Below, one piece after another: positions 16,478 to 23,586 of a stretch of DNA of 25,031 nucleotides. The notes beneath the pieces are model-generated. The model worked only from the letters and a program-made list of their open reading frames with translations, ran no database searches and was not told the DNA's origin. The translations under genes were made by a program, and so were the position numbers. Location: NCBI GenBank assembly GCA_964484515.1, contig CAZAGT010000028.1, forward strand, positions 1 to 25,031. The letters are read 5' to 3'. Position 1 is the first letter of the stretch. Each line of letters begins with the position of its first letter. This DNA comes from CAZAGT01 sp964484515. GTDB taxonomy: Bacteria; Desulfobacterota; DSM-4660; Desulfatiglandales; HGW-15.

Positions 16478-16572
16478 GCTGAGGCTGTCGGAAAACGCCC
16501 ATCTGCCGTTCGACAGGCTCACGGTCCTGAGCAGAGTCGAAGGACTCACGGTCCTGAGGGAAGCCGAAGGGC
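16478..16572. repeat. 95-bp repeat, first of an inverted pair
   Basis: This 95-bp sequence is about 85-90% identical by eye to the reverse complement of 20246-20340. It begins GCTGAGGCTGTCGGAAAACG and contains two tandem 27-nt units, GCTCACGGTCCTGAGCAGAG and ACTCACGGTCCTGAGGGAAG, each followed by TCGAAGG or CCGAAGG. It is intergenic, upstream of hyi. Confidence 0.7.
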
Positions 16573-16639
16573 TGCGTTACCCTCATCCCTCGTCACTGCG
16601 GCGTTCGCAGAAGGGCAAAGGAAGAAGGCTGAAGGCAAA

Positions 16640-16750
16640 CGAGAAACAGCCGTCTGAAGTCTTTTGTTTTTGCCTCGAACCTCAGTCCTCAATCCTGCCC
16701 CTGTCCCCAACCCTCGGCTTTGTCACTCGTCACTCGTTTCTCGTCACTTC
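16640..16750. repeat. Pyrimidine-rich degenerate repeats upstream of hyi
   Basis: Units TGCCTCGAACCTCAGTCC, TCAATCCTGCCCCTGTCCCC and GTCACTCGTCACTCG, then TTTCTCGTCACTTCC, run up to the stop codon of the nucleotidyltransferase gene at 16753. Same family as the other C/T tracts in this window. No gene is supported between 16378 and 16752. Confidence 0.5.
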
Positions 16751-16752
16751 CT

Positions 16753-17658
16753 TTAAAGTATCTCAGATATCAAATCCGTCTCCACATCCTGATCGGAGGT
16801 CACGATGCTGTCGATCACCTTCACGCCGGCGCGAACCCGCACATTCTCCCAGAGGATGGATCTCCTTATTTCAACATTCTGCTCAAGCCGGCTTTTTGGC
16901 CCTACGACGGCCCAATCCGAAAGCTTTACGCTTGCATCCAGCTGACAGTCAGGGCCCACGGCGGTAGTGGAGGTCGGGCCCAGAAGTTCGCGATTGACCG
17001 CTCTGTAGTTGGAGATGGTTCCGATATCGTGCCAGTAATGTCCCTGGGTGCGATAGGCGCCGATCGTCCCTTCAGTTTGGATGAGTTCCCGGTAGGTATC
17101 GATGATGTCCCAGAAGCGACCGCCGGGAATGTGAGCAAGGAGCTGCGGCTCAATGATGTGGATGCCCGTAAAGGCCCATCGTCCCGGGGAAGCTCTGCCC
17201 GCAATGTCGACAATGGCGCCGTGGCCGTCGAGTTGAACCTGATTGTAGGGTTCGCAGTCGTGCAGCACCAGCGTGGCCATCGCCTTACTCCGGCAGTGGT
17301 GTTCGTAAATGGGGTCGAGGTCGATGTCAGTCAGGATGTCGCAATTGATGACGATAAAGGGTCTTTGATCCCAGAAATCCTCGGCATTCTTGATCCCCCC
17401 TCCCGTGCCCAGGATTTCGGGTTCAACGCGCACACCGATCTCGAGCCCAAAAGACCTGCCTCCCTCGATGAAGTCCGATATCTGTCGAGCGTGGTGGTGG
17501 GCATTGACGAGGATGGCGGTAACCCCGAACTTCTTGAGATACTCGATGTTCTTCGAGATGATGGGGTGGTTTGCCACTGGCACCAGGGCCTTCGGCTTCT
17601 TGTTTGTCAGCGGCCGGAGTCTCGTTCCATAGCCGGCCGCCAGGATCATGGCTTTCAT
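16753..17658 (-). CDS. MurU/RmlA-like sugar-1-phosphate nucleotidyltransferase
   Basis: A 301-aa NDP-sugar pyrophosphorylase. The N-terminal nucleotidyltransferase signature AAGYGTRLRPLTNKKPKALVPV is complete, followed by GTGGGIKNA (base/ribose contact), INCDILTDID (metal-binding Asp) and GRWAFTGIHI. A short C-terminal left-handed beta-helix is suggested by AVGPDCQLDASVKLSDWAVVG and hexapeptide-like repeats to the end. ATG 17658 has AGGGAGT just upstream; the longer frame to 17820 has no homology. With an AmgK-like kinase and NagZ in the same window, a role in making UDP-MurNAc or UDP-GlcNAc during recycling (MurU) is attractive; mannose-1-phosphate guanylyltransferase or glucose-1-phosphate transferase activity remains possible. 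Confidence 0.82.
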   Translation of the reverse strand: MKAMILAAGYGTRLRPLTNKKPKALVPVANHPIISKNIEYLKKFGVTAILVNAHHHARQISDFIEGGRSFGLEIGVRVEPEILGTGGGIKNAEDFWDQRPFIVINCDILTDIDLDPIYEHHCRSKAMATLVLHDCEPYNQVQLDGHGAIVDIAGRASPGRWAFTGIHIIEPQLLAHIPGGRFWDIIDTYRELIQTEGTIGAYRTQGHYWHDIGTISNYRAVNRELLGPTSTTAVGPDCQLDASVKLSDWAVVGPKSRLEQNVEIRRSILWENVRVRAGVKVIDSIVTSDQDVETDLISEIL

Positions 17659-18293
17659 AATCGACTCCCTGTCACATTGAACCGTTCTCCGTTCGAGCGG
17701 TCTTGTCATATTACACAGATCGAGAGAAGATGCGCAACGCCGGACGAAACAGCCGCCTTGATGAACTCGCCGGGTAAAGGTTTCAAGCTCGAGGTTCGAG
17801 GCACGAGGAAGAGCATGCAAGAACCTTCACCTCCCGCGTTGGGCCTCTTGCACACGTGACATTGAAGAGGGATGATGGCGGCAGAGTCCTTTGGGTTCGC
17901 TCCAGGACGTGGACATGTCGAACAGCGGAAAGACGTCTTTCGGCAGCCTTCGAAATATGACGTAAGCGGCCTCACCGATTGAGTTTTTCTCCGAAAGCAG
18001 GTATGATTTTATCTTCATTGAGCGAAAAGGCTGAATGTCTGTCGTCTGTGGCCTGTTGTTAGGAAGAGGGTCCTGAATCCCGGATCCAAATTCCCTCAGG
18101 GAGTGAGATCGCTTCAACTTACTGAAACCGTGAAACCGACTGCAGCGGCCTGACTGTCGCTGATTCGTCGGGACAGACTACGTGTCGCATCGCTCAGTGA
18201 GGGTTCTACTCACTCCCAGCGTTTCTTTTTTGGTAGACAACGCCCAACGGACAAGCAACAACGGGCTCCTCTTAGAGGTGAGGTGACTTCAGC
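17659..18293. other. Gene-poor region with a possible Cys-rich remnant
   Basis: No convincing gene fills these 635 bases. On the minus strand about 17826-18018, one frame reads KDVFPLFDMSTSWSEPKGL and the overlapping frame reads FRCSTCPRPG and PLQCHVCKRPNAGGEG, with two CxxC pairs as in zinc ribbons. A small gene broken by a frameshift, or a repeat family with incidental coding, would both fit. Near 18196-18235 a short hairpin AGTGAG/CTCACT precedes a TTTCTTTTTT run on the plus strand and could be a terminator. The promoter for nagZ is probably in the last 100 bases. Confidence 0.3.
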
Positions 18294-19367
18294 GTGAGCA
18301 CGACCCTTGAGCTTTCTGAGCTGGATGCGAAGATCGGGCAGTTGTTCATGATCGGTCTTCCAGGTCCCGAGATGGATCAGGAGACGGAAGTCCTAATTCG
18401 GGATCACAACCCCGGCGGTGTCATCCTTTTTAGCCGTAACACTGAAGACCCTGTTCAGGTCGCGAGGCTCTGCCGGGACTTGCAGAAGACGGCCAAAGGC
18501 AGCGAAGGCGTTCCGCTTTTTCTGGCCGTTGACCAGGAAGGTGGTCGGGTCGCCCGCCTGAAAGAGCCCTTCACCACGTTCCCGGGAAACGCCGCCATTG
18601 GAGGTGCAGCCGATCCGGCAGGCGAGGCCGAAGAGTTCGCGCGAGTGACCGCCAAGGAGATGAAACTGGTAGGGCTGAATATGGATATGGCCCCCGTTGT
18701 GGATGTTCAGAGGGGAGAGCTCGAGAAGCACCTGGTCGGGCGCACGTTTGGGGAAGACCCGGATACGGTGGCGAAGCTCGGCAGCACGGTGATAAGAACC
18801 ATGCAGGCGGAAGGTGTCATGGCCGTCGCCAAGCATTTCCCAGGTCTGGGCTTGGCTTCCATGGATCCTCATTTCGAGTTGCCCAGGATCGACGCTAGCC
18901 TAGAGGAGATTGAGGATGTGAACCTGCCACCCTTCAAGGCGGCCATTGATGAAGGCGTGTCGGCGATCATGACGTCCCATGCCGTCTATCCGGCCTTGGA
19001 CTCAAGCCGGCCGGCAACGCTTTCGTCTGCGGTACTCATCGATCTGCTGAGGGAAAAGATGGGATTTGACGGCCTGATCATCAGCGATGACCTTGAAATG
19101 GGGGCCATTGCCAAGACCTGGGGTGTGGCCGAGGGAACAGCCGAGGCCTTTGCTGCGGGCTCGGACATCCTGCTCATTTGCAAGGATCAGAAGTACTTCC
19201 TGGAGGGGATGAGACTCATCAGGAACGGTCTCCTGCAGGGCCGGATCCCATTTCAGAGGCTGCAAGAGTCTAACCGCCGGATTAGAGAAGCCAAGACGCG
19301 TTTTCTGCAACAGCAGCGCCGGGTCGTGCTAGCTGAAGTCAGGGAGTATTTCAAGCTGAGGGGTTAG
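18294..19367 (+). CDS. nagZ: Glycoside hydrolase family 3 beta-N-acetylhexosaminidase (NagZ)
   Basis: A 357-aa GH3 enzyme expected to cleave GlcNAc from GlcNAc-anhydroMurNAc peptides in the cytoplasm during peptidoglycan recycling; there is no signal peptide. Landmarks: GQLFMIGLPG, GGVILFSRN, DQEGGRVARLKEPFTTFPGN, FGEDPDTVAKLG, KHFPGLGLASMDPH and the nucleophile motif LIISDDLEMGAI (Asp265). The acid/base dyad Asp191-x-His193 is kept, but the normal GHGDT loop before it reads GLGLA, a notable change. The start is GTG at 18294, with AGGTGAGG roughly ten bases upstream. A decayed CBS-domain gene begins 23 bp after the stop. The AmgK- and MurU-like genes elsewhere in the window fit the same pathway. 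Confidence 0.87.
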   Translation: MSTTLELSELDAKIGQLFMIGLPGPEMDQETEVLIRDHNPGGVILFSRNTEDPVQVARLCRDLQKTAKGSEGVPLFLAVDQEGGRVARLKEPFTTFPGNAAIGGAADPAGEAEEFARVTAKEMKLVGLNMDMAPVVDVQRGELEKHLVGRTFGEDPDTVAKLGSTVIRTMQAEGVMAVAKHFPGLGLASMDPHFELPRIDASLEEIEDVNLPPFKAAIDEGVSAIMTSHAVYPALDSSRPATLSSAVLIDLLREKMGFDGLIISDDLEMGAIAKTWGVAEGTAEAFAAGSDILLICKDQKYFLEGMRLIRNGLLQGRIPFQRLQESNRRIREAKTRFLQQQRRVVLAEVREYFKLRG

Positions 19368-19390
19368 GGCATCATAGAGGGGTCAAAAGA

Positions 19391-19855
19391 ATAAAGCTTA
19401 CAACCCGGGACATTATGGCCACGGAATTTGAAACGCTTCACCCTGAGGCGGCCATTCAAGCGCCGGTACGCAAGCTGATGCGGAGCAAGATCAGAAAAAC
19501 GGGCTATACGTTCGGCATTATGGGCGTTGATGGGGTCGGACGACTTGCGGGGATGGTCTCCATGTATGATATCATTTACCATCTGCAGCCGACGTTCATG
19601 AATTACGAAGTCGAGACCGTCGCTGTTTGGGGCGAGGAATTGGAAGCCCACCTCAACTAGTTCAAGTTCAAGAACCTGAAAGTTCGCCAGGTGATGAGTT
19701 CGCAGGTCATCACCGTTGCCCCCGAGGAGCACTTTATGGTGGTGCTCGACCGTATGGTGAAGAAGAAATGCCGTCGCATGCCGGTCGTCGAGCACGACGA
19801 GATCCTCGGCATCGTTTACCTTTCCGATGTTGTCCATCATCTCTGCGATTCGTGA
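19391..19855 (+). pseudogene. Decayed two-CBS-domain protein gene
   Basis: Read straight through, this frame gives a protein of about 150 residues with two CBS domains, modules that bind adenosyl ligands and regulate partners. The first half has KLTTRDIMATEFETLHPEA and GRLAGMVSMYDIIYHL; the second has KVRQVMSSQVITVAPEEH and CRRMPVVEHDEILGIVYLSDV. Two lesions break it. The homology begins at ATA 19391, seven bases after a good GAGGGG ribosome site, where ATG is expected; the first real ATG (19415) is eight codons inside. A TAG at 19658-19660 interrupts the linker between domains, yet the frame continues intact to TGA 19853. A double-hit pseudogene is the best reading; ATA initiation plus TAG readthrough (suppression or pyrrolysine) is less likely. 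It sits directly behind nagZ. Confidence 0.75.
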
Positions 19856-20245
19856 ATAAACGAGCTGTGCCATTAGCAGAAGAATCCTGATCGGGATTTG
19901 TTGGGTTGAGGACTTCAGGCAATGCCTGAAAATCGTCCACAACATGGTTCGCGCGTGGAATTCGGGAAGCAAAGAGATCCCAGTCCTCCCACCGGCATGA
20001 AACGCTTCTTCAAAGGCCTGCCCTCTGGGCGGCAGTTTATTTCGTTATCGAAAACCACGTCTTATGGGCGTAGTCATGTATCAGTGGCTATGCCGGGCAG
20101 AGCAGTAACACCCTCAAACCCGAAATTCGAATATCGAAATCCGAAACAAAACCAAAGCCCGAATGTCCTATTGACGGAAATAGCGTACCTGAATGGTCCT
20201 TACGCAGCGGAAAGCTGTGTCAAGCAGTTTTGATGATTCGATATC

Positions 20246-20340
20246 GCCCTTCGACTCTACTCAGGGTGGTGAGTCCTTCGACTATGCTCAGGCCCGTGAG
20301 CCTGTTGAACGGCAGACGGGCGTCTTCCGATAGCCTCAGC
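20246..20340. repeat. 95-bp repeat, second of an inverted pair
   Basis: Reverse complement of the 16478-16572 repeat with about a dozen differences. It retains the two tandem 27-nt units (CTCAGGGTGGTGAGTCCTTC and CTCAGGCCCGTGAGCCTGTT on the plus strand). The pair brackets 3.7 kb holding the nucleotidyltransferase, nagZ and the CBS pseudogene. Confidence 0.7.
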
Positions 20341-20504
20341 TGAATCAGAGAAGGGGCGGCATTTCATCGACCCGAGACACGCGGAAACGAACCTCCTGTG
20401 TCGGAAAAGGGATCTTGCTTTTTGCACAGATTTTGCACGAGTGAGGGTCTGATTCGGAAAAGATGGCCAATAATCGGGCAAACTTTAGCCCAGCCCCTGC
20501 CTGG

Positions 20505-20536
20505 GACGTCCTCAGAGTGTGATTCGGGAGGACGTC
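20505..20536. promoter_or_regulatory. Perfect 8-bp inverted repeat upstream of the UDP-sugar dehydrogenase
   Basis: GACGTCCT and AGGACGTC are separated by 16 bases, ending 46 bases before the ATG at 20583. It could be an operator, a leader hairpin, or an attenuator without a T-run. No other copy is seen in the window. Confidence 0.4.
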
Positions 20537-20582
20537 AAAGCAGGGAATGACAACTAGTGAGCTAAACCGGAGGTTATTCTGA

Positions 20583-21878
20583 ATGGCGCAAATTGAGAAC
20601 GCTGTGATTGCTGTCATCGGCCTGGGATACGTGGGTCTGCCGCTTGCCGTCGTTTTTGGACGGAAATACACGACCATCGGATATGACCTGTCTGAAAAGA
20701 AGATTGCGAATTTCATCGATCACGTGGATCCCACGGGGGAGGTGAGCGAGGACGAGTTTCGCGCTGCTAAGAAGATTACGTACACCAGTGATCCTGCGGA
20801 AATCGAGCGCGCAGACTTCATTATCGTGGCGGTCCCAACTCCGATAGATGAGGCCCATCAGCCTGATTTAACCCTCCTCCGAGACGCTTCCGAGGTGGTC
20901 GGAAAACACATGAAGAAGGGCGCCACGGTTATCTTCGAGTCCACGGTTTACCCCGGCGTGACTGAGGAAGTGTGCGTCCCTACCATCGAAAGAGTGTCCG
21001 GATCCAAATGGAAACGGGATTTCCACGTGGGGTACTCGCCGGAGCGAATCAACCCCGGTGATAAGGAACACACGCTCACCAAGATTCTGAAAGTGGTTTC
21101 CGCGGATGATGAGGAGACCCTCGGACGGGTGGCGAGTCTTTACGAGTCCATCATTGAGGCCGGGGTCTACAGGGCGGCCACGATTAAGGAGGCCGAGGCG
21201 GCAAAGGTCATCGAAAACACACAGCGTGACCTGAACATTGCCTTGATGAACGAATTGGCCATCATTTTCGACCGGCTGGGAATCGACACCCCGAACGTGT
21301 TGAGAGCCGCAGGCACCAAGTGGAACTTCCTCCCATTCCGTCCGGGCCTTGTTGGAGGCCACTGCATCGGTGTGGACCCCTACTATCTTACCCATAAGGC
21401 CGAGAGCGTAGGCTATCATCCCGAAGTCATCCTGGCTGGTCGCAGAATCAACGACGGCATCGGTAAATTCGTTGCAGAAAAGACCGTCAAGATGATGATT
21501 CACTCAGGCCAAAGCGTAAAGGCATCGAAGGTGGGTGTTCTCGGTTTGACCTTCAAAGAGGACTGCCCTGATCTCAGGAACTCGAAGGTTGTAGACATTG
21601 TGCGAGAGCTTGAGTCCTACGGCATGGAGGTTCATGTTCATGATCCGCTGGCCGATGCCGAGGAGGCAAAGCAGCACTACGGTATCTCGCTTTGCGAATG
21701 GGCAGACTTGGAAAACCTAGGGGCCCTCATTCTGGCGGTGGCCCACAGAGAATACAGAGAAAGGCCGGTTCAGGATTTTATTCTCAAAATCGCTCAAAAC
21801 GGATGCCTGATCGACGTCAAGTCGATGACGGATCCGGCACAGGTAAAAAAAGGATCAGTCAATTTTTGGCGACTATGA
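20583..21878 (+). CDS. tviB: TviB-type UDP-N-acetylhexosamine 6-dehydrogenase
   Basis: A 431-aa nucleotide-sugar dehydrogenase oxidising C6 of UDP-GlcNAc (or a close epimer) to the uronic acid with two NAD+, for surface polysaccharide synthesis. It has the three-domain family layout: Rossmann motif VIGLGYVGLPLAVVFG, VPTPIDEAHQPDLT, ESTVYPGVTEEVC, GYSPERINPGDKEHTL, ENTQRDLNIALMNELAIIF, and the catalytic cysteine Cys261 in FRPGLVGGHCIGVDPYYLTH; the C-terminal domain has GLTFKEDCPDLRNSKV. These strings read closer to Vi-antigen TviB/WbpO than to WecC. GGAGG lies nine bases before the ATG. A wecB-like gene follows 528 bp downstream on the same strand, separated by a repeat element. WecC-like specificity for UDP-ManNAc cannot be excluded. 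Confidence 0.88.
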   Translation: MAQIENAVIAVIGLGYVGLPLAVVFGRKYTTIGYDLSEKKIANFIDHVDPTGEVSEDEFRAAKKITYTSDPAEIERADFIIVAVPTPIDEAHQPDLTLLRDASEVVGKHMKKGATVIFESTVYPGVTEEVCVPTIERVSGSKWKRDFHVGYSPERINPGDKEHTLTKILKVVSADDEETLGRVASLYESIIEAGVYRAATIKEAEAAKVIENTQRDLNIALMNELAIIFDRLGIDTPNVLRAAGTKWNFLPFRPGLVGGHCIGVDPYYLTHKAESVGYHPEVILAGRRINDGIGKFVAEKTVKMMIHSGQSVKASKVGVLGLTFKEDCPDLRNSKVVDIVRELESYGMEVHVHDPLADAEEAKQHYGISLCEWADLENLGALILAVAHREYRERPVQDFILKIAQNGCLIDVKSMTDPAQVKKGSVNFWRL

Positions 21879-21884
21879 CCCCGG

Positions 21885-21902
21885 TGGAGCAAAAACGCTC
21901 CA
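21885..21902 (+). terminator. Hairpin after the tviB-like gene
   Basis: TGGAGC-AAAAAC-GCTCCA forms a perfect 6-bp stem seven bases after the stop codon. No T-run follows, so it is only a candidate terminator or mRNA 3' stabiliser. Confidence 0.35.
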
Positions 21903-22002
21903 TGCCCGTGGTCCCTTGTCCGTTGTGAAAGACCAGCCCCTTTGCTCTAGGCGTATATTCGTTCATTGAGTAGGCCATACTCCGTCCTAACGTATCTCAA
22001 GG

Positions 22003-22365
22003 CTCGTATGAAACTTCATGAAATGAGGTCTTTAAAGCCTTAACGCCCGGCCATGGGGGTCTCTTTTCAAAAACGAGGAATTGAGTGCGTTGTCTCGGCA
22101 TAAGGCGCTACCCGAGGCGGCCGGAGGGCCTCCATGGAATGGGCCGGACTGACAGCCTTGGCGTATTCTCCGAGTCTGCTCCGGCCGCCTGGGTTGCAAG
22201 CTTCTTCAGCGTTGGAGCAGGTAACGTTTTCGTTTTTTGAATAGAGACCCCCGTGGCCAGAAGAATACGCGTCGAACAGTCTTAACATGTCAAATTCAAG
22301 TACCAATTCCATGAAGTTTCCCGGTCGATCAACCTGGACGCCCTGCGGCAAGCGGCGGTGCTGAC
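22003..22365 (+). repeat. Nested-palindrome element, copy 3 (with core)
   Basis: The flanks CTCGTATGAAACTTCATGAA (left) and CCATGAAGTTTCCCGGTCG to GCGGTGCTGAC (right) match copies 1 and 2 and contain the outer inverted pair GAAACTTCATG / CATGAAGTTTC. The core, 22051-22256, is bounded by CCATGGGGGTCTCTTTTC and a slightly imperfect partner (one extra T and two substitutions). The element fills the gap between the UDP-sugar dehydrogenase and epimerase genes and ends 41 bp before the epimerase ATG. Confidence 0.75.
22051..22256. repeat. Putative invertible core, second copy
   Basis: Arms are 22051-22076 and 22230-22256. The interior is homologous to 14333-14484 and in the same plus-strand direction, although the flanking element is in the opposite direction. 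The right arm carries small changes, so this copy may be less active or older. Confidence 0.65.
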
Positions 22366-22406
22366 TCATGAATCGTGAGTGGATATGGCTGGTTTGAGGT
22401 TTTGAA

Positions 22407-23513
22407 ATGAAGATAATGCATGTTGTTGGTGCGAGGCCCAATTTCATGAAAGCGGCGCCGGTGATCGTTGCTCTTGCCCAAAGAAGCAACGTATCCCAGA
22501 TCCTCGTCCACACGGGTCAGCACTACGACGAAAACATGTCGAATGTGTTTTTCGGACAACTTGGATTACCGGAGCCTGATCTAAATCTGGGTGTCGGGTC
22601 GGGGACGCATGCCCAGCAGACCGCCTCGATCATGACACGCATGGAGGAGGTTCTGCTGGAGGACAGGCCCGATCTGCTCCTCGTTTATGGAGATGTCAAC
22701 TCCACCGTGGCGGCGGCGCTGACCTGTGCAAAGCTCCTGGTCCCTATCGGGCACGTCGAGGCCGGTCTGCGGTCCTTTGACCGCGCCATGCCCGAGGAGA
22801 TCAATAGGCTCATCACAGATCAGCTTTCAGATCTGCTATTCACTCCTTCTCGAGATGGCGACGAAAATCTCGTTCGCGAGGGCATCGCAAGGGAGAAGAT
22901 CCATTTTGTGGGCAATGTGATGATTGATACCCTTGTCCGGCTGAGGAAAGCGGCACTCGAAGCAGTCGTGAGGAAACAGCTCGAAGAGAAGCATGCGTTC
23001 TTGGCCGATGTTCTGCGTGACCGATATGGCTTGGTTACGCTGCATCGGCCGTCCAATGTCGATGATCTTGATACGCTGAGTAAGATAACGGGGACGTTAC
23101 ATCGCATCGGTGAAGACTTGCCGATCGTCTTCGCCGTACATCCTCGCACTCGCCAACATCTGGTAAATATGAAAACTGAGAGTTCCTATTCAGGCTTATT
23201 CCTGATTGATCCTGTGGGTTATCTGGAGTTCCTGTTTTTGCAGCACAACGCGGTGGTCGTCATCACGGACTCGGGCGGTATCCAAGAGGAGACGACTTTC
23301 TTGAATGTCCCCTGTCTCACAGTGAGAGAAAACACGGAACGACCGATTACCGTCGAATTGGGCACGAATAAGGTGGTGGGCCTCGATTTCGCACGCCTGA
23401 GGGGAGAGGTCGGCAAGATCCTCAAAGGAGATGCAAAGAAGGGTGAGGTACCACCCCTTTGGGATGGGAAGGCTGGTGAGCGAATCGCCGCTATTATCAC
23501 GTCGAGGCGCTGA
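22407..23513 (+). CDS. wecB: UDP-N-acetylglucosamine 2-epimerase (non-hydrolysing)
   Basis: A 368-aa cytoplasmic WecB/WbpI-type epimerase interconverting UDP-GlcNAc and UDP-ManNAc, or the matching uronic acid forms. GT-B fold motifs are complete: GARPNFMKAAPV, HTGQHYDENMS, YGDVNSTVAAAL, HVEAGLRSFDRAMPEEINR, VTLHRPSNVDD, HPRTRQ, ITDSGGIQEETTFLNVPCLT and RENTERPITVELGTN. Length is typical. GAGG lies about eight bases before ATG. Next to a TviB-type dehydrogenase it would supply a HexNAc-uronic acid donor for capsule, O-antigen or exopolysaccharide. An intervening repeat element means its promoter or leader may lie in that element. It converges on the GT2-GtrA gene 73 bp downstream. Confidence 0.92.
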   Translation: MKIMHVVGARPNFMKAAPVIVALAQRSNVSQILVHTGQHYDENMSNVFFGQLGLPEPDLNLGVGSGTHAQQTASIMTRMEEVLLEDRPDLLLVYGDVNSTVAAALTCAKLLVPIGHVEAGLRSFDRAMPEEINRLITDQLSDLLFTPSRDGDENLVREGIAREKIHFVGNVMIDTLVRLRKAALEAVVRKQLEEKHAFLADVLRDRYGLVTLHRPSNVDDLDTLSKITGTLHRIGEDLPIVFAVHPRTRQHLVNMKTESSYSGLFLIDPVGYLEFLFLQHNAVVVITDSGGIQEETTFLNVPCLTVRENTERPITVELGTNKVVGLDFARLRGEVGKILKGDAKKGEVPPLWDGKAGERIAAIITSRR

Positions 23514-23545
23514 GGAGGAAGGCAGAGAAGGAGTAACGCGAGTGC

Positions 23546-23563
23546 TCACGTAGTGAAACGTGA
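23546..23563. terminator. Small hairpin between convergent genes
   Basis: TCACGT-AGTGAA-ACGTGA is a 6-bp perfect inverted repeat in the 73-bp gap between the convergent wecB and glycosyltransferase genes. It has no T-run; location is the main argument. Confidence 0.3.
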
Positions 23564-23586
23564 TCAACTCGGTGTCTGGAGGATGG

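Larger units (their letters stand above)
19856..20582. other. Gene-free, repeat-bearing region upstream of tviB-like gene
   Basis: I find no credible gene in these 727 bases. Positions 20119-20160 hold CGAAATTCGAATATCGAAAT and CCGAAACAAAACC, a degenerate short direct repeat. Positions 20246-20340 are the second 95-bp repeat. Positions 20420-20440 contain a near-duplicate TTTTGCACAGATTTTGCACGA. The last 80 bases have a perfect inverted repeat described separately. Open frames here lack family-like sequence and ribosome sites. Confidence 0.4.

Noticed and set aside
19364..19972. 202-codon open frame antisense to the CBS pseudogene
   Set aside because: It mirrors the intact-looking CBS coding frame; the sense frame has clear domain motifs and the antisense product has none.
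19922..20233. 103-codon open frame downstream of the CBS pseudogene
   Set aside because: It runs through degenerate CGAAATCCGAAA-type repeats and has no domain-like sequence or good ribosome site.
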